From an uncultured Clostridia bacterium (lineage in GTDB: Bacteria > Bacillota > Clostridia > TANB77 > CAG-508): a stretch of DNA of 64,000 nucleotides. The DNA lies in NCBI GenBank assembly GCA_947632605.1, contig CANRPX010000005.1:21045-85044 (forward strand), given 5' to 3'. The position numbers were made by a program, and so were the translations under genes. Positions 8,081-17,314 of this stretch are shown one piece after another. The notes beneath the pieces were generated by a model. It had not been told where the DNA came from. It saw nothing but the letters and a program-made list of their open reading frames with translations, and did not search any database. Each line of letters begins with the position of its first letter. The first letter of the stretch is position 1.

Positions 8081-10498
8081 TTATTTTCTTTTAATTATTC
8101 TAATAACTATAACAGTCATATCATCTTTTACTACTCCAAAGCTATTATCAACTGCTTCTGCTAAAATTAAATCTGCTATTTTTTGAACATTAGTTGTAGT
8201 AAGATTTTTTAAGAAATATTCTATCCAATCTTCTTTCATATCTTCCATCGAATCTAAAATTCCATCACTACACATAACTAGTATATCTCCATCTGCAAGA
8301 TCTAATTTTTGTGATGTTAATTCAATATTATTAAGCATTCCAATAGGAAGATTTTCAGATTTTACTTGTTTAATGTTCTTCTTATTTTTTATGTAGGTAC
8401 AACATGCAGCATTTTTTATAAATTCAGCTTTTCCAGTAAATAAATCTAATACAGAAACATCAAGTGTTGAGTATCTTTTTGAGGCTCCTAAATAACTAAT
8501 TCTAGAATTTATCATTTTAACAGATTCTTCACTTTCAAATCCTGCAGATAACATTTGCTTAATTAGTCGTAAGGTAATTTTACTATACTCTCTAGCTTTT
8601 TCTCCACTTCCCATTCCATCTGCAATTGCTAACAAATATTTTCCATCTGCAAGTTTTATTTGCAAACTACAATCTCCTGAAATTTCGCTTCCTTCTTTAG
8701 TTATTTTTCCACTTCCTACCTGAAGAACAAATTTATCTTCACTAGCATAAATTTGATAATATTCTTTCTTTTCTTCATTTATTCTTTCTCTTTGAAAAGC
8801 AACTTTTGTTTCTAGACTTTTTGAAATGATTTCAATAATATTTGCAATTGTTTTCTTTTCTCTTAATGTAGTATCTGCATAATTACATTTTAGTTCTATT
8901 ATATATTTCTCATTTTTTAATTGTTTAATTTCACATCTATCAATTTTTATATTCTTATTTTTAAATAAGATTTCAAGTTCCTTTTCTTTTTTACTAAATT
9001 TACTTTCTTTTGACTCAGTAGCTACTTCTTCTGCACATTTATCAATAATTTTTACAGCACCTTTTAAGTTTTCGTTCATTGCATCTATTGTATTTTTTCT
9101 TTCTTGTTCTTTTGCTTTATTTATTTGATAAATTTTTAATGTTCTATTTGCAATTTTTACAATTTCTTGTAAATCGTTTTTTATATTTTCATCTCTCATA
9201 AGAACATAATTATTATGTTCTTTTAAAATTTCTATTAAATCTTTATCTACTATAATTTCATTTTCGATTAGAACAGCACATATATCTCTTGCAATTCCAG
9301 TATCTTCATTTGAAATTTCTTCGTAAAAAATATTTAATCTAACTTCTTCTAAGTTATCTAAAAAATCTTGTATAAATGATTCTCTACTTGCAATTTCTTC
9401 TTTATCAGCACTATTCATTAATTGATTAAACATTTCTGATATTGTTTTAAGTTTTTTAGAAACATCTTCGTTTTTTGATTCTAATCTTCGATCTCCTGAA
9501 TCGTCTAGTAATTTATCTTTTCCAAAAAATTCTTCTATATCTATTTTTACTTTACTTGGAACAAGTAAAAGACCAATAGAAGCTATAAATACTTCTCTAA
9601 AATAGATTATCATTGTAGTTGCTCCTCTAACCCAATAAGTAAGAATTGCATTTCCAAGTAAAAATCCAGCTATAACTCCTATTTTTCCAAATCTGTTCAA
9701 AAGTCCTGATAATATTCCAGATATTGCAAATATAGAAATTTGTGTAAAGCTTGTACCATCTAAAAAACTAGTAGCAAGTCCAATTGAAATTCCAGAAACT
9801 GCTCCAAGTAGCATTCCATTTTTCCATCCTAAAACCATTATTATGAATATAATTACTATATTGCTAAGGTTTAAAGAAAATACACTTATATTATTAAAAA
9901 CAGTGCTCGCAAGAGAAACAATTATAGCTGTTGCTATTAATTCTTCAATTGTAAATGCTTTTTTTTCATTAAAATCCCTTATAGTAGCTAAGCCATTAAC
10001 AAAAATTTTATAAAATACATATACAATAGCACTTGATATTATTCCCATAAAAACATCATATATTAAAAATACACCTACAAAGTTTTTTATAAGTGAAACA
10101 ATAAAGCAAGCTGCAAATAATTTTCCGCCTGTTTTTACTTCTTCGTTTCTTTCTTCAACTGCTATTTTACCTCTAAAAATTAAAACAAATATAAAATATA
10201 CTACTGAAATTTCAAGAAAATTGATTAAACTTGTAGAACCTCCTCCTACACAAGTTCCTAAAATTGCTGAAATAAAAACTCCTACTATTGGCACACTTTC
10301 TCCAACACAAGCTGCCATTATAGATAGTCCAAAAGGCATAATTCCACCTTTTATTGATAATGTAGAAACTAAAAAAGTTAAAATATAAATAATTATATTT
10401 TGATATTTAAAAATTTCTTTTAATCTATAATAAATTTTATTACTTTTTTCAATTACTTCTTCATTCTGATTTGACATATCTGCAACGTTTTGAAACAT
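8081..10498 (-). CDS. spoIIE: Stage II sporulation protein E
   Basis: Sporulation phosphatase that dephosphorylates the anti-anti-sigma factor SpoIIAA and so activates SigF in the forespore. The 805 residues show the full family plan: an N-terminal block of about ten hydrophobic spans (roughly residues 35-310), a central regulatory and oligomerisation region, and a C-terminal PP2C domain with the metal-binding motifs IADGMGSGEKA and CSDGILDS and the final DDMTVIVI. The ATG at 10498 has AAAGGAG upstream. A -35 TTGACA that overlaps TTTGTCAAA, similar to a Spo0A box, lies upstream. It stands alone between a convergent glycosyltransferase gene and an acquired gene. Confidence 0.95.
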   Translation of the reverse strand: MFQNVADMSNQNEEVIEKSNKIYYRLKEIFKYQNIIIYILTFLVSTLSIKGGIMPFGLSIMAACVGESVPIVGVFISAILGTCVGGGSTSLINFLEISVVYFIFVLIFRGKIAVEERNEEVKTGGKLFAACFIVSLIKNFVGVFLIYDVFMGIISSAIVYVFYKIFVNGLATIRDFNEKKAFTIEELIATAIIVSLASTVFNNISVFSLNLSNIVIIFIIMVLGWKNGMLLGAVSGISIGLATSFLDGTSFTQISIFAISGILSGLLNRFGKIGVIAGFLLGNAILTYWVRGATTMIIYFREVFIASIGLLLVPSKVKIDIEEFFGKDKLLDDSGDRRLESKNEDVSKKLKTISEMFNQLMNSADKEEIASRESFIQDFLDNLEEVRLNIFYEEISNEDTGIARDICAVLIENEIIVDKDLIEILKEHNNYVLMRDENIKNDLQEIVKIANRTLKIYQINKAKEQERKNTIDAMNENLKGAVKIIDKCAEEVATESKESKFSKKEKELEILFKNKNIKIDRCEIKQLKNEKYIIELKCNYADTTLREKKTIANIIEIISKSLETKVAFQRERINEEKKEYYQIYASEDKFVLQVGSGKITKEGSEISGDCSLQIKLADGKYLLAIADGMGSGEKAREYSKITLRLIKQMLSAGFESEESVKMINSRISYLGASKRYSTLDVSVLDLFTGKAEFIKNAACCTYIKNKKNIKQVKSENLPIGMLNNIELTSQKLDLADGDILVMCSDGILDSMEDMKEDWIEYFLKNLTTTNVQKIADLILAEAVDNSFGVVKDDMTVIVIRIIKRK

Positions 10499-10538
10499 CC
10501 TTAACCACTCCTTTACTTTTAATACATATTTTTATTTA

Positions 10539-10566
10539 AACATACCTTGAAAGAAAATTTTGTCAA
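10539..10566 (-). promoter_or_regulatory. Candidate spoIIE promoter
   Basis: On the minus strand TTGACA (10561-10566), 16-base spacer, TATGTT (10539-10544). The -35 lies inside TTTGTCAAA, one mismatch from the TGNCGAA core of a Spo0A box. The rest of the 372-base gap 10499-10870 is AT-rich sequence with no gene apart from the terminator at 10810-10846. Confidence 0.4.
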
Positions 10567-10809
10567 ATTTAAAACATATATATTAAAAGTTTTTTACAAA
10601 TTGTGATAATTTAGACTTATTTTATTACATTTATTTTAAAAAGACAAGTAAAAAAATAAAAAACTATAAAGAAATTAAGTTAATTTTGATAAATATTTTT
10701 TATAATAAAAAATTTAATTTTCTTTATAATTTTTATCTTTTTATTTTCATACCATCTTTACACTGCTATAATACTACAAATATATTATAATATCAATTTT
10801 TGTAAAAAA

Positions 10810-10846
10810 TTATCGAGAGAGTACCTGTTAAGGACTCTCTCGATAA
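10810..10846 (-). terminator. GC-rich terminator of the acquired gene
   Basis: 13-base arms TTATCGAGAGAGT / ACTCTCTCGATAA, extended by CCT/AGG inside, followed on the minus strand by ATTTTTT. It lies 25 bases after the stop of the gene at 10871 and is unusually GC-rich for this genome. Confidence 0.85.
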
Positions 10847-10870
10847 TGCGTGCTTTATTAAGAACGTTCT

Positions 10871-11854
10871 TCAGAACAACCTCCTTATTTTATCCAAAAG
10901 TGTGGATTTATGTTTTCCACTAATGGTTATCGGTTTCAGAGGTTTTTGGGAGTTATTCTTCGTGGGAGAATCGATGAATTCCAGAAATCCCCGGCTGTAT
11001 ACATCTTTGCGCCAGAAATCATAAATGAAATTCACTCCTTCATCACTAGGAACAGTAATGCGTTTGCAGGGAATCATGCCACGAACACCTTTTTTGTAGT
11101 GCTCTGGTATGCCGGCCTCAATGGGAAGACTGTCAACAAGTTTCTCGATTTCATACTTTCCCGGATGGTAGAGCATATCTATCAGGATTTCCTGATTCAG
11201 ACACACACTTGTACTTACCTTGTCTAACTCAATTCCCATCGCAGGAAAAATCAGTACTGTGTTTTCTTCTTGACTCAAACAAAAGCTAACAACAAATCCA
11301 AAACGATTTTCCAGTCTTTCCTTAACAGACATAAAGAATTTAACTCTGTCATCTTCTTCATGAACTTCTTTTTCCCAGGATTTATTTTCCGTGAATCTGC
11401 TAAATGGACAGTTTTTTACAGAGCACCGCTCACATGTCTTCTTGTCGGCGATGTAACCACTGGTACGATAAGCTGTTCTGCATGCCAAAATGGTAAGATA
11501 GCGATTGATTTTCTCTTTCTCGTGAATTCCTTTTTCTTCAAAAGGCATCCATCTAATTCCATCAAGCATGGAGCCACCGCCCCAATAGTAGCCGAAATTC
11601 CACGTGGCATTTTCGACATACTTCTTGATTGATATTCTTCCACTTTCCATAAACTCATAATCTTTAGTAGGGATTACCATAAAAATAGATCCCCGGTAAT
11701 GCCGAAGAATCAGTGGATGATAACTCTGCAAAGAATGTGCTGGAATGTAATAATACCAACCATTTTCGTCAGTGTGTACGTGTTCTTCTCCGATACTCAA
11801 ACCAATGAGATTGCTTACGATGTCGCTGAGCTGAGATGTGACTTCATTGTTCAT
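10871..11854 (-). CDS. Unrecognised 327-aa protein, probably horizontally acquired
   Basis: I do not recognise this protein. It is soluble (no signal or membrane span), has a Cys cluster CERCSVKNC (about residues 140-148) that could bind zinc or an Fe-S cluster, several Trp/Tyr-rich stretches (ENGWYYYIPAH, WNFGYYWGGG), and a basic C-terminal end. Base composition and codons differ sharply from every neighbour (clearly richer in G and C, frequent CGG/GCC/CTC-type codons) and its stop is TGA where most neighbours use TAA. RBS AAGGAGAG precedes the ATG. It carries its own promoter (12000-12028) and terminator (10810-10846), so it is a self-contained single-gene transfer. No repeats or integrase mark the ends. 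Confidence 0.75.
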   Translation of the reverse strand: MNNEVTSQLSDIVSNLIGLSIGEEHVHTDENGWYYYIPAHSLQSYHPLILRHYRGSIFMVIPTKDYEFMESGRISIKKYVENATWNFGYYWGGGSMLDGIRWMPFEEKGIHEKEKINRYLTILACRTAYRTSGYIADKKTCERCSVKNCPFSRFTENKSWEKEVHEEDDRVKFFMSVKERLENRFGFVVSFCLSQEENTVLIFPAMGIELDKVSTSVCLNQEILIDMLYHPGKYEIEKLVDSLPIEAGIPEHYKKGVRGMIPCKRITVPSDEGVNFIYDFWRKDVYSRGFLEFIDSPTKNNSQKPLKPITISGKHKSTLLDKIRRLF

Positions 11855-11999
11855 GTAATCTCTCCTTCTTATTCGTCCAAAATCTGCACACCTTTCAAAA
11901 AAAACTTTTTGAAAAAAACCTTCCTAAATAATTATTTTACAATTCTGCTGTACGTCCAAAGGTGCAAAAAGAAGTATAACAGAAAGGTAAGTTATATTA

Positions 12000-12028
12000 A
12001 TTATAGCACATTTACATAATATGGTCAA
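12000..12028 (-). promoter_or_regulatory. Strong promoter of the acquired gene
   Basis: TTGACC (12023-12028), 17-base spacer, extended TGC-TATAAT (12000-12005) on the minus strand. It gives a leader of about 140 bases before the ATG at 11854. Apart from this promoter and leader, the 348-base gap 11855-12202 shows no gene. Confidence 0.75.
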
Positions 12029-12202
12029 AATTTGCTATATTTTTTTTTGCTTTCAATCATCGCGTAATCTCATTTTTAAATAATGCAATTTTTATATTTT
12101 TTCTTAAAAAATATAAAAGTAGACATTTTAAACTTATAAGATTAAAATTTAATTTATCCTTATTAAGTTTATTTTCTACTTCTTATATCTTTTTTAATTA
12201 AT

Positions 12203-12925
12203 TTAAACTTCTGTTTTTAGTATTTTTATTACTTCTTCATAATTATTTATTTGATAATCTGATAATTCATTTATTTTTTCTCTATCCCTATCAGAATATC
12301 TATCATATACTGCAACCACTTCAATTCCGGCATTTTTTCCTGCTTCTATTCCAACTAAAGAATCTTCAAAAATTAAACATTCTTCTTTTTTTACATTAAG
12401 TTCTTTCATAACTTTTAAATATATTTCTGGGTTTGGTTTTATTTCTTTTGCATCTTCTCTTGTATAAATAATGGAAAAATAATCATCTAATTTTAATTTA
12501 CTTATTATGTTTTTATTTTCATTTCTATAAATATTCATATTCTGTTTTCTAGTAGTGCTTGCAATTATAAGAATAAAGTTCTTTTCTTTTAATAACTTTA
12601 AGAATTTTGGAACATCTGGTTTAAAATCTACTTTATCTTTCAAATATTTTTCAGATATCTCATATCTTACTTCTCCAATCTTTTCTGCTTCTAAATGAAA
12701 TTTATATATTTCTTTTAATTCTTTATAATATTCTAAATATGGATTTTCTGATTTGCTATTTCTTCTCAAAGATTCATCTCTTCTTATTTGAAGTTTTTCT
12801 GTATCTAAAGTCTCTTTAACACCTAAATTCTCCAATAATAGCTTATCTACTTCATTCCAAATATTAATTGAATCTATAAGTGTTCCATCCATGTCAAAAA
12901 TAATAACTTTTTTATTTTTAAACAT
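12203..12925 (-). CDS. HAD-superfamily hydrolase (beta-phosphoglucomutase-like)
   Basis: Subfamily IA haloacid-dehalogenase-type phosphatase or phosphomutase of 240 residues. The catalytic motif I DMDGT is at residues 11-15 (nucleophile D11, acid D13), motif II is IIASTTR, motif III lysine is in EIKPNPEIY, and motif IV is FEDSLVGIEAG. A helical cap lies between residues about 20 and 90, as in beta-phosphoglucomutase and phosphoglycolate phosphatase. RBS AGAGGT is upstream. It is 60 bases from the ABC exporter gene on the same strand and may be cotranscribed. The sugar-phosphate substrate cannot be read from sequence. Confidence 0.85.
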   Translation of the reverse strand: MFKNKKVIIFDMDGTLIDSINIWNEVDKLLLENLGVKETLDTEKLQIRRDESLRRNSKSENPYLEYYKELKEIYKFHLEAEKIGEVRYEISEKYLKDKVDFKPDVPKFLKLLKEKNFILIIASTTRKQNMNIYRNENKNIISKLKLDDYFSIIYTREDAKEIKPNPEIYLKVMKELNVKKEECLIFEDSLVGIEAGKNAGIEVVAVYDRYSDRDREKINELSDYQINNYEEVIKILKTEV

Positions 12926-12985
12926 TTATATATACCTCTTTAAAAAAATATTTTTATTTATAATAACATAAATTTTAAAAATAAG

Positions 12986-14758
12986 CTATTTTAATTTTCC
13001 ATAATACATATCACTAAATATTCCATTTTTCTCAATTAATTCATCATATTTTCCACTTTCTTCAATTTTACCTTTGTTTAAAACTATTATTTTATCGCAA
13101 TTTTTTAAAGTGGTTAATCTATGTGCTATTGAAATAATTGTTGTATTATTTTCTTTTTGCAATTTCTCTATTTCTGTTTGAATATGTTTTTCTGAAGTAT
13201 TATCTAGTGCAGAAGTTGCTTCATCTAAAATTAAGATTTTTGGTTTTCTTAAGAAAATTCTTGCTATTGCTATTCTTTGTCTTTGTCCACCTGATAAATT
13301 ATTTCCACCTTCTGAAATTATTGAATTAAATTTATCTGGTAAGCCATTTATATAGTCATATATATAAGCCTTTTTTGCAGCTTCTTCTACTTCTTCTAAT
13401 GAAACTTCTCTATTTAATCCATAACAAATATTTTCAAAAATTGTACCTGCTATTAAGAATGGACTTTGTGGAACAAGAGCAATAAGTTCTGAAATATCTT
13501 TTCTACTTAAAGAGTCTATATTTCTTGAATCTACTATAATTCTTCCATGCCCTTTTTCTAGTTTAGAAATTGCTTTAATTAGTGATGATTTTCCACATCC
13601 ACTAGGACCTGCAATTCCTAAAAACATTCCTTTATCTATTTGCAAATTAAAGTTATCTAATATAACTTTATCTTCATCTTCATTATAATAAAACATTAAG
13701 TCTTTAATATCTACTATACTATCTGTTTTAACATTTTCTTTTTTATTTGATACTTCACTATATGAAAAGTCATTTGGTATTTCTACCATTTTGAAGAAGT
13801 CAGTAGCTAAAACTGTACATTCTGATAATTCATCAAAAATTCTATGTAGTTCTTCTAATGGTTTTATTAGTTGATTAAAACATAAATAAGCTGTTAAAAC
13901 ATTACCAACAGATATAATATTTTTTGTTGCTAAATATGTTGATATTCCAATAATTAATACTGTAAAAAATGCTTGATTTACAAATTTTAAGCAGTCATAC
14001 ATAGCCATTGCCTTATGGTGCTTCATTTCTTTTGATCTTAAAAATTCTGACTTATTATCAAATCTATTTGTTTCAAAATCAACACTATCACTAATTCTTA
14101 TAACTTCAATTCCATTTATTAATTCAACTATTGTTCCATCCATTTGAGATTTACTTTCCAATAGTTCAACTCTTATACCTTTTTGACTATGTATTTGTTT
14201 GAAAACTATAAATATTCCAATTGGTATAACAAGCATCATTGGTAATGCTAAAACAAATGGTAATGTTATAAATATTGTTATAATTGCAGCAATACTATTG
14301 AAAATAGCTGGTGCAAAATCCATAAATAACAATTTTTCAAGTTTTACTGTTCCTTCTAAGCATCTATTCATTCTTCCATGAATATTTCCAGTCATATTTT
14401 CTCTAAAATATGAAAGTGGAGCCATGAGTAAAGATTTAATAACCATTCCTCTTGCTTCTTTTTCTGTTCTTGTTGCTGTATCTTCTACCATAACTCTTCT
14501 AACTATTTTTATAACTTCATTTGCTACATTAACAACTAATATTAATATTAGAAAAGGTATAACTTTTAAAAATGCTATTTTTTCTTGTGTTAAAATATCA
14601 TCAGTAAGCCATCCAATTGCTTTTGGTGTTACTTGCGTTAATGCTGCTGAAATTATCATTATTAAGACAATTATTAAAAATGAAATTTTTTGTTTTTTAG
14701 TTAATATTTTATATAATTTTTTTAATACAGATTTTATTGATTCTTTTTCTTTTTTCAT
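12986..14758 (-). CDS. ABC exporter, fused permease and ATPase
   Basis: Half-size type IV ABC exporter (MsbA/LmrA architecture) that works as a dimer in the cytoplasmic membrane. An N-terminal six-helix domain (about residues 25-315) is followed by an ATPase with Walker A GPSGCGKSS, Q-loop LVPQSP, signature LSGGQRQRIA, Walker B ILILDEATSALD and the H-loop AHRLTT. I take the ATG at 14758 because AAAGGAGAG sits 5 bases before it; an in-frame ATG at 14791 has no RBS. There is only one such gene, so it is expected to be a homodimer. Substrate (lipid, peptide or drug) is unknown. Confidence 0.9.
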   Translation of the reverse strand: MKKEKESIKSVLKKLYKILTKKQKISFLIIVLIMIISAALTQVTPKAIGWLTDDILTQEKIAFLKVIPFLILILVVNVANEVIKIVRRVMVEDTATRTEKEARGMVIKSLLMAPLSYFRENMTGNIHGRMNRCLEGTVKLEKLLFMDFAPAIFNSIAAIITIFITLPFVLALPMMLVIPIGIFIVFKQIHSQKGIRVELLESKSQMDGTIVELINGIEVIRISDSVDFETNRFDNKSEFLRSKEMKHHKAMAMYDCLKFVNQAFFTVLIIGISTYLATKNIISVGNVLTAYLCFNQLIKPLEELHRIFDELSECTVLATDFFKMVEIPNDFSYSEVSNKKENVKTDSIVDIKDLMFYYNEDEDKVILDNFNLQIDKGMFLGIAGPSGCGKSSLIKAISKLEKGHGRIIVDSRNIDSLSRKDISELIALVPQSPFLIAGTIFENICYGLNREVSLEEVEEAAKKAYIYDYINGLPDKFNSIISEGGNNLSGGQRQRIAIARIFLRKPKILILDEATSALDNTSEKHIQTEIEKLQKENNTTIISIAHRLTTLKNCDKIIVLNKGKIEESGKYDELIEKNGIFSDMYYGKLK

Positions 14759-14839
14759 TTGCTCTCCTTTTCTCTTTCTTACATTTAACACACTATTTTA
14801 TATTATATCATAGTTTACATAAAATGTAAATAACTACTA

Positions 14840-14899
14840 AAAAAAGATATGATATTGAAATAATAATTCTAAAATTTAACTTCAAATCATATCTTTTTT
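14840..14899 (-). terminator. Terminator of the DUF362 gene
   Basis: Arms AAAAAAGATATGAT (14840-14853) and ATCATATCTTTTTT (14886-14899), extended inward by TTGAA/TTCAA, with a T run on the minus strand. Confidence 0.75.
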
Positions 14900-14929
14900 A
14901 CTTTATAGAATTTTTAATTATAATAAAAA

Positions 14930-15814
14930 TTATTCATCTATATCTATTAATTCATACTCTTTAGATCCTATTCCTAAATCTGCTGCTGCATCTATTGTGT
15001 GAGTTCCATGTCTTGAATTAACTCTCTCTAAGAAATGTTCTTTTCCTGGATCATTAGAATTTTTAACTAAATCTATACAAGCTTGGTCTATTGCAACTGG
15101 ATCTAAAGAAGCTAAAATTCCAATATCTTTCATACATGGATCTTCTGCAACATTACAACAATCACAATCAACACTCATATTACACATAACATTTATATAT
15201 GCAATGTTTTCTCCAAATTTTTTAGTAACACTACTTGCTGCATCTGCCATTGCCTCTAAGAATTTTATTTGATCTGCTCTAAACATATCTTCATAACTTG
15301 CGTTTTCTGCTCCTGTGCAGTGAATATATCTTTTTCCTTTTCCAGAAGCAACACCTATTGATAATTGTTTTAAAGCTCCACCATATCCACCCATTGGATG
15401 TCCTTTAAAATGTGACAATACAAGCATTGAATCATAATTATCTATGTTTTTACCTACATAATTTTTCTTAATTACTTTTCCATTTGGAATTTTTAAGACT
15501 TTATCTTCGCCTTCACCATCTAAAATGTCTACTTTAAAATATTTTGTCCATCCATGTTCTGCCATTAATTCATTATGTCTTTCTGTTGTATTTCTAGCAC
15601 CATCATAAGCGGTGTTACATTCAACAACAGTTCCATTTACATGTTCTACCATAGCTTTTACCATTTCTGGTCTAATATAGTTTTGATTTCCACGTTCACC
15701 AGAATGTAACTTAACTGCTACTTTTCCTGGTAACTTTCTTCCAAGGACTTCATACATCCTAACAATATTTTCAGGTGTAATTTCCTTGCAAAAATAAACT
15801 TTTGATTTTTCCAT
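14930..15814 (-). CDS. DUF362 domain protein
   Basis: Protein of the DUF362 family, often found as an Fe-S-associated protein in anaerobes; the reaction is not established. Visible features are the family core VAVKLHSGERGNQNYIRP, the SHFKGHPMGGYGGALKQLS segment, and a Cys-rich stretch VDCDCCNVAEDPCMKD (about residues 200-215) suited to metal or Fe-S binding. The start is ATG 15814, preceded by AAAGGA; longer readings would run into the flavodoxin gene. It follows the flavodoxin gene by 25 bases in what looks like a two-gene redox operon. Confidence 0.8.
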   Translation of the reverse strand: MEKSKVYFCKEITPENIVRMYEVLGRKLPGKVAVKLHSGERGNQNYIRPEMVKAMVEHVNGTVVECNTAYDGARNTTERHNELMAEHGWTKYFKVDILDGEGEDKVLKIPNGKVIKKNYVGKNIDNYDSMLVLSHFKGHPMGGYGGALKQLSIGVASGKGKRYIHCTGAENASYEDMFRADQIKFLEAMADAASSVTKKFGENIAYINVMCNMSVDCDCCNVAEDPCMKDIGILASLDPVAIDQACIDLVKNSNDPGKEHFLERVNSRHGTHTIDAAADLGIGSKEYELIDIDE

Positions 15815-15839
15815 AAATACCGTTCCTTTCTTTTTTATT

Positions 15840-16313
15840 TTAATATTTACTAACCCATTCTTTAAGTTCTTCTTCAGTAATTGATCCTCTAAGTCTATCT
15901 CCTCCAAACCATTTTGTTGTATCAGAACAAGATGGTTTTAATTCATCTATTGTATTTCCAAGTCCACTACTTCCAGATGTTGCGAATACAATTATATTTT
16001 TATTTGAAAAGTCATAACTTTCTAAAAAAGTATTTATAATTGTTGGTGCAACATACCACCAAATTGGAAATCCTAAATAAATAGTATCATATTGCTCCAT
16101 ATTTTCAACTTTTCCAATGATACCTGGTCTTGATGAATGATCATTCATTTCAATTGAACTTCTGCTATTTTTATCCATCCAATTTAAATCTTCTGGTGTA
16201 TAAGGAATTTCTGGTTCTATTTGGTATAAATCACCATTTACTACATTTGCAAGTTTTTCAGCTACTTTCTTTGTAGTACCACTTGCTGAAAAATAAGCAA
16301 CTAAGCTTTTCAT
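15840..16313 (-). CDS. Flavodoxin
   Basis: Short-chain flavodoxin binding FMN as a low-potential electron carrier. The N-terminal phosphate-binding loop is YFSASGTTKKVAE (residues 7-19), followed by YLGFPIWWYVAPTI and the ring-binding loop FATSGSSGLGNT. The start is ATG 16313 with AAAGGAG 8 bases upstream. It is just upstream of the DUF362 gene, which may use it. A second flavodoxin gene is at 43250. Confidence 0.9.
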   Translation of the reverse strand: MKSLVAYFSASGTTKKVAEKLANVVNGDLYQIEPEIPYTPEDLNWMDKNSRSSIEMNDHSSRPGIIGKVENMEQYDTIYLGFPIWWYVAPTIINTFLESYDFSNKNIIVFATSGSSGLGNTIDELKPSCSDTTKWFGGDRLRGSITEEELKEWVSKY

Positions 16314-16421
16314 ATATAAATCTCCTTTCAATGGATTAATTATTACATATCTGTTTTTCCGTTTAGATAATATCACAAAGAAAAAAAGTTTTCAATTGTT
16401 TTTTCTTTCTTTCCAAATCTT

Positions 16422-17297
16422 TTATTTACACTGTTTCCATAGCATTTTGTTGTTTTTAAATTCATATACTATTTTATTTTCATCATATAAGTAAGATAAA
16501 TATGATTTTATCGTACTACCTATAAGCACATATTGATTTGGATTCATTATTAAATTATATTCATCAAATATATTTTTTAAAATTTCTTCAAAAGTTTTTT
16601 CTTCTTTGCAGAAATCATAAATTTTTTCTGCAATTTCATATATTTTGTTTTTATTAAGTTCTATTAATGAATATATATCACAAGTAGCTTCACAATGTGA
16701 TGGTATATAAAGATTTCCTTTTAAAGTACTTAAAAATTCCAAAGTATTTAAATATTCTCTTACATCATAAATAAAAAATAAATGATATTTTGTAATGGTT
16801 TCTTCACTAAATAAAGAGTCTGCTAAAAAGTATATATTATCACTAGTTTTAATTCCCACCATATCAAAAAAATGACCTTTTAGCATAAAATATTCTAATC
16901 CTTCTGGCAAATTTCCATCTAACTCTATTGCATTTGATTCTTTTGCTAATAAAAACTTATTTCTTATATCTTTAAAAGGATATCCTCCATAAAGAAAAGA
17001 AGGTTCCAAAATAGGACTTTCTGTAAAAGATTTTTCAATATTATGTGCTAAAATATTGCAACCTGTTCTATCTTGAATTACTTTATTTCCACCAATATGA
17101 TCTGCGTTAGAATGTGTATTTATTATTCCTTTAACTTTCCAACCTTGCTCATCTATAATTTTTAATATTTTTTTACCAGCATCTTTATCATTTCCTGAAT
17201 CTATTATATACACATTTTCTTCATCTATTTTATAAATTCCAATATTTGTTGGATTTTTTATGTAATATGTTTTTTCTCCTACTTTAATTAATTCCAT
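16422..17297 (-). CDS. MBL-fold metallo-hydrolase with an altered metal motif
   Basis: Metallo-beta-lactamase-fold hydrolase of 291 residues. The usual HxHxDH metal motif reads HSNADH (in INTHSNADHIGGN, about residues 60-66): the second His is Asn, which would change the first zinc site. Downstream ligands look conserved (MLKGHFFD, FLADSLFS, IPSHCE). C-terminal residues after about 220 form a helical extension. It lies 17 bases after the LPKTG surface-protein gene and may be cotranscribed with it. Glyoxalase II-like or lactonase activity are possible; no substrate can be assigned. Confidence 0.8.
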   Translation of the reverse strand: MELIKVGEKTYYIKNPTNIGIYKIDEENVYIIDSGNDKDAGKKILKIIDEQGWKVKGIINTHSNADHIGGNKVIQDRTGCNILAHNIEKSFTESPILEPSFLYGGYPFKDIRNKFLLAKESNAIELDGNLPEGLEYFMLKGHFFDMVGIKTSDNIYFLADSLFSEETITKYHLFFIYDVREYLNTLEFLSTLKGNLYIPSHCEATCDIYSLIELNKNKIYEIAEKIYDFCKEEKTFEEILKNIFDEYNLIMNPNQYVLIGSTIKSYLSYLYDENKIVYEFKNNKMLWKQCK

Positions 17298-17314
17298 TTT
17301 AAATTATTTCCTTT

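Noticed and set aside
10553..10575. Definite Spo0A box upstream of spoIIE
   Set aside because: TTTGTCAAA has one mismatch to the core and coincides with a -35 TTGACA, so it could be chance. Mentioned only as possible.
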